A DNA stretch of 15,659 bases from Microbacteriaceae bacterium (GTDB taxonomy: Bacteria > Actinomycetota > Actinomycetes > Actinomycetales > Microbacteriaceae). Below are positions 14,208 through 15,659 of the stretch, piece by piece; the stretch's first letter is position 1; each line of letters begins with the position of its first letter. The stretch lies in assembly GCA_011620705.1 (NCBI GenBank), contig WOYR01000187.1, positions 1 to 15,659 on the forward strand, given 5' to 3'. Below the pieces are notes generated by a model. The model was given only the letters and a program-made list of their open reading frames with translations. It was not told the DNA's origin and made no database searches. The translations under genes and the position numbers were made by a program.

Positions 14208-14975
14208 GTGAACACCCTGCTGACTCCCGGATCCCTCGCCGGCATCCGCGCCCTCGTCACCGGCTCGTCGCGCGGCATCGGCGCCGACACCGCTGCCATG
14301 CTCGCCGGCGCTGGAGCGCGGGTCGCGATCAACTACCGCAACAAGGAGGCGCGCGCGCTCAAGGTGGTCGCCGCGATCGAGGCCGACGGGGGAGAGGCGG
14401 TCGCCCTCGGCTGCGACCTCACCGACCCCGACTCAGTCGCCCGCATGTTCGCGACCATCTCGAAGCAGTGGGGCGGCCTCGACCTGCTCGTGCTGAACGC
14501 CTCGGGCGGCATGGAGAGCGGCATGGGCGAGGACTACGCCATGAAGCTCAACCGGGATGCGCAGTTGAACGTGCTGGATGCCGCGCTGCCGCTGATGCCA
14601 TCCGGATCGCGGGTCGTCTTCGTCACGAGCCACCAGGCGCACTTCGTGGGGAGCGCCGAGACGGTGCCGGAGTATCTCCCCGTCGCACTGAGCAAACGGG
14701 CGGGCGAGGACGCCCTTCGCTCGCGCATCGGCGAGCTGGACGCGAAGGGCATCGGCTTCGTCGTCGTCTCGGGCGACATGATCGAAGGCACGATCACCGC
14801 GACGCTGCTCGAGCGGGCGAACCCCGGCGCCATCAAGTCCCGCAGGGAGGAAGCGGGAAGGCTCTACACGGTCAACGAGTTCGCGGCAGAGGTCGCGCAG
14901 GCTGCCGTGGACCCCATCCCCGACGACCACACGCGCTACGTGGGCGATGTGTCGGGCTTCGCGACGGCGAAGTAA
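14208..14975 (+). CDS. SDR-family oxidoreductase with atypical active site
   Basis: The 255-residue Rossmann-fold protein has the cofactor motif TGSSRGIG (residues 18-25), RVAINYRN after strand 2 (suggesting NADP(H) preference through the arginine), CDLTDPDSV (adenine-pocket aspartate), and LVLNASGG in place of NNAG. S141 in VTSHQAH is the usual catalytic serine. The YxxxK motif is not standard: the stretch reads Y156-LPVALS-K163, so Tyr precedes Lys by seven positions and the K-4 position is Val159. Either Y156 acts with a shifted lysine or the enzyme is non-classical; the substrate cannot be assigned. GTG at 14208 fits an upstream TATGGT box and the start of the fold. The NUDIX gene follows after 8 bp. 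Confidence 0.85.
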   Translation: MNTLLTPGSLAGIRALVTGSSRGIGADTAAMLAGAGARVAINYRNKEARALKVVAAIEADGGEAVALGCDLTDPDSVARMFATISKQWGGLDLLVLNASGGMESGMGEDYAMKLNRDAQLNVLDAALPLMPSGSRVVFVTSHQAHFVGSAETVPEYLPVALSKRAGEDALRSRIGELDAKGIGFVVVSGDMIEGTITATLLERANPGAIKSRREEAGRLYTVNEFAAEVAQAAVDPIPDDHTRYVGDVSGFATAK

Positions 14976-14983
14976 CGACCCGG

Positions 14984-15451
14984 ATGACCGCGGGCCCGGA
15001 TGGCACCTTCCGCGCCACCTCGCGGGTGCTGCTGATCGACCCATCGGGCGCGGTGCTGATGTTCCTGCAGTACGGCAAGGACCGCACTGTCCCGCCGCGC
15101 TGGATCACCCCGGGCGGAGGGGTCGACCCGGGGGAGAGCCATGACCAGGCCGCGGTCCGCGAGCTGCACGAGGAGACCGGGCTGGTGCTCGACACGGTGC
15201 CCGCCCCCTTCCTGGAGGAGGACTTCGCGCCCGACCAGCGCTGGCATCCTTATCAGCGCGGGCACTGGGCCTGGTACGAGATCCGCACAGAGCGCTTCGA
15301 CCCGGTGCGAGACGGCTGGACCGCCGAAGAACTGCAGGACGTGGTCGAGTGGCGCTGGATGACCGCCGACGAGCTGGGCGCCGAGGTGAACGAGGTCGAG
15401 CCCGAGACGCTGCCCGCCATGCTCCGCGAACGAATGGAGACCGCACGCTGA
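14984..15451 (+). CDS. NUDIX hydrolase
   Basis: The 155-residue protein contains a complete Nudix box at residues 45-67 (G-x5-E-x7-REL-x-EE-x-GL, with E60, E63 and E64 for the metal ion). It is preceded by TFRATSRVLLIDPSGAVLMF and PPRWITPGGG, typical of small Nudix pyrophosphatases acting on X-linked nucleoside diphosphates. The later WYEIRTERFDPVR and WRWMTADEL segments are common to actinobacterial house-cleaning or MutT-like members. The substrate is unknown. The ATG lies 8 nt after the SDR stop with no strong ribosome binding site, so reinitiation from the upstream gene is likely. Confidence 0.92.
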   Translation: MTAGPDGTFRATSRVLLIDPSGAVLMFLQYGKDRTVPPRWITPGGGVDPGESHDQAAVRELHEETGLVLDTVPAPFLEEDFAPDQRWHPYQRGHWAWYEIRTERFDPVRDGWTAEELQDVVEWRWMTADELGAEVNEVEPETLPAMLRERMETAR

Positions 15452-15466
15452 CCGGGCCGCCGAGGC

Positions 15467-15472
15467 TAGGCT
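15467..15472 (+). promoter_or_regulatory. -10 box (TAGGCT) of the 36-residue membrane microprotein
   Basis: TAGGCT lies 7 nt before the ATG at 15480, identical in sequence and nearly in spacing to the lnt box. No ribosome binding site separates it from the ATG, so it would drive a leaderless message. Confidence 0.55.
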
Positions 15473-15479
15473 CGACGCC

Positions 15480-15590
15480 ATGACGATCGCGATTCTCTGG
15501 ACGGTTTTCGGTGTCATCACAGTCCTCGGCGGCATCGGGCTCATCGCCTCGGTCATCGCCCTCGCGCGCTCGGGTTACGACCAGCACTGA
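15480..15590 (+). CDS. Small single-pass membrane protein, 36 residues
   Basis: ATG at 15480 opens a 36-residue frame ending at TGA 15588-15590. The peptide begins MTIAILWTVFGVITVLGGIG, continues as a hydrophobic helix through IASVIALA, and ends in the polar tail RSGYDQH. One transmembrane helix with a positively charged C-terminal edge is clear. Support for it being real: a TAGGCT -10 box with leaderless spacing, an otherwise empty gap after the NUDIX gene, and no overlap with another gene. I do not recognise the family. It has a loose resemblance to small importer subunits such as MetS, but lacks their WGG core and no transporter gene is visible next to it. Confidence 0.6.
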   Translation: MTIAILWTVFGVITVLGGIGLIASVIALARSGYDQH

Positions 15591-15633
15591 GCCCCGGCGG
15601 TCGTCTCCGACCCCCTCTCGGCTCCGGCTTGTT

Positions 15634-15659
15634 GCCTCCGATAAGCGCCATTATGTCAG
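15634..15659 (+). other. dif: dif-like XerC/XerD recombination site (cut by the window end)
   Basis: An 11-bp XerC-type arm GCCTCCGATAA (15634-15644), a 6-bp centre GCGCCA (15645-15650) and a XerD-type arm TTATGTCAG (9 of 11 bases visible, 15651-15659) fit the dif layout of arm 11, centre 6, arm 11. For comparison the E. coli site has GGTGCGCATAA and TTATGTTAAAT: the inner ATAA and TTATGT are identical. It is an AT-rich island in GC-rich DNA and lies outside any gene. It could be chromosomal dif or a dif-like attachment site of a Xer-dependent element beyond the window. Confidence 0.6.

Noticed and set aside
15599..15612. GGTCG-TCTC-CGACC hairpin after the microprotein as a terminator
   Set aside because: Only five pairs and no T-tract; kept out of the feature list.
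1..15659. Search for CRISPR arrays, tRNA genes, insertion sequences and a PafBC-type promoter
   Set aside because: No regularly spaced repeats, cloverleaf sequences, transposase motifs or TTGTC-type PafBC promoter were seen by eye.

Overview
This is a GC-rich, densely packed actinobacterial chromosome segment. Gene content and order resemble the trmI/pafBC/tatAC/helY/lnt/rbpA neighbourhood of mycobacteria and other Actinomycetota. The protein style (RbpA without cysteines, separate Lnt, nfeD-SPFH pair, many leaderless starts) suggests Microbacteriaceae or a close relative; that family assignment is inference. No mobile element, tRNA, rRNA or CRISPR array was seen, and no gap between genes exceeds 300 bases.

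Layout, left to right: a PAC2-family gene on the minus strand, cut by the left edge (1-847); a divergent promoter region (848-998); a HAD phosphatase overlapping trmI, the tRNA m1A58 methyltransferase; an FKBP-like lipoprotein; pafB and pafC, overlapping (paired WYL-domain DNA-damage regulators); tatA, tatC and the Ski2-like helicase helY (tatC and helY overlap); lnt (apolipoprotein N-acyltransferase), convergent with rbpA (RNA polymerase-binding protein); a minus-strand unit nfeD - SPFH protein - glycerophosphodiester phosphodiesterase with end-to-end overlaps; divergently, an SDR-family protein, a NUDIX hydrolase and an unlisted 36-residue membrane microprotein. The window ends inside a dif-like XerC/XerD site (15634-15659).

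Functional themes: protein export and lipoprotein maturation (Tat translocase, Lnt, and a lipoprotein that Lnt could modify), transcription and stress control (PafBC, RbpA), RNA metabolism (TrmI, HelY) and membrane organisation (NfeD/SPFH/GDPD). In mycobacteria and relatives the Pup-proteasome genes lie between trmI and pafB; here that interval holds only the FKBP gene.

The most interesting signals are non-genic. The terminal dif-like site is accompanied by ten copies of GGGGGAG, all on the + strand reading towards it, with none seen on the other strand; this is what FtsK-orienting polar sequences near a replication terminus would look like. Other points are a phosphodiesterase gene with no ATG/GTG/TTG start ahead of its catalytic residues (probable CTG start), a set of leaderless promoters with TAGGCT-like -10 boxes 6-8 nt before start codons, and a structured rbpA upstream region with a near-match to a SigR/SigH-type promoter.
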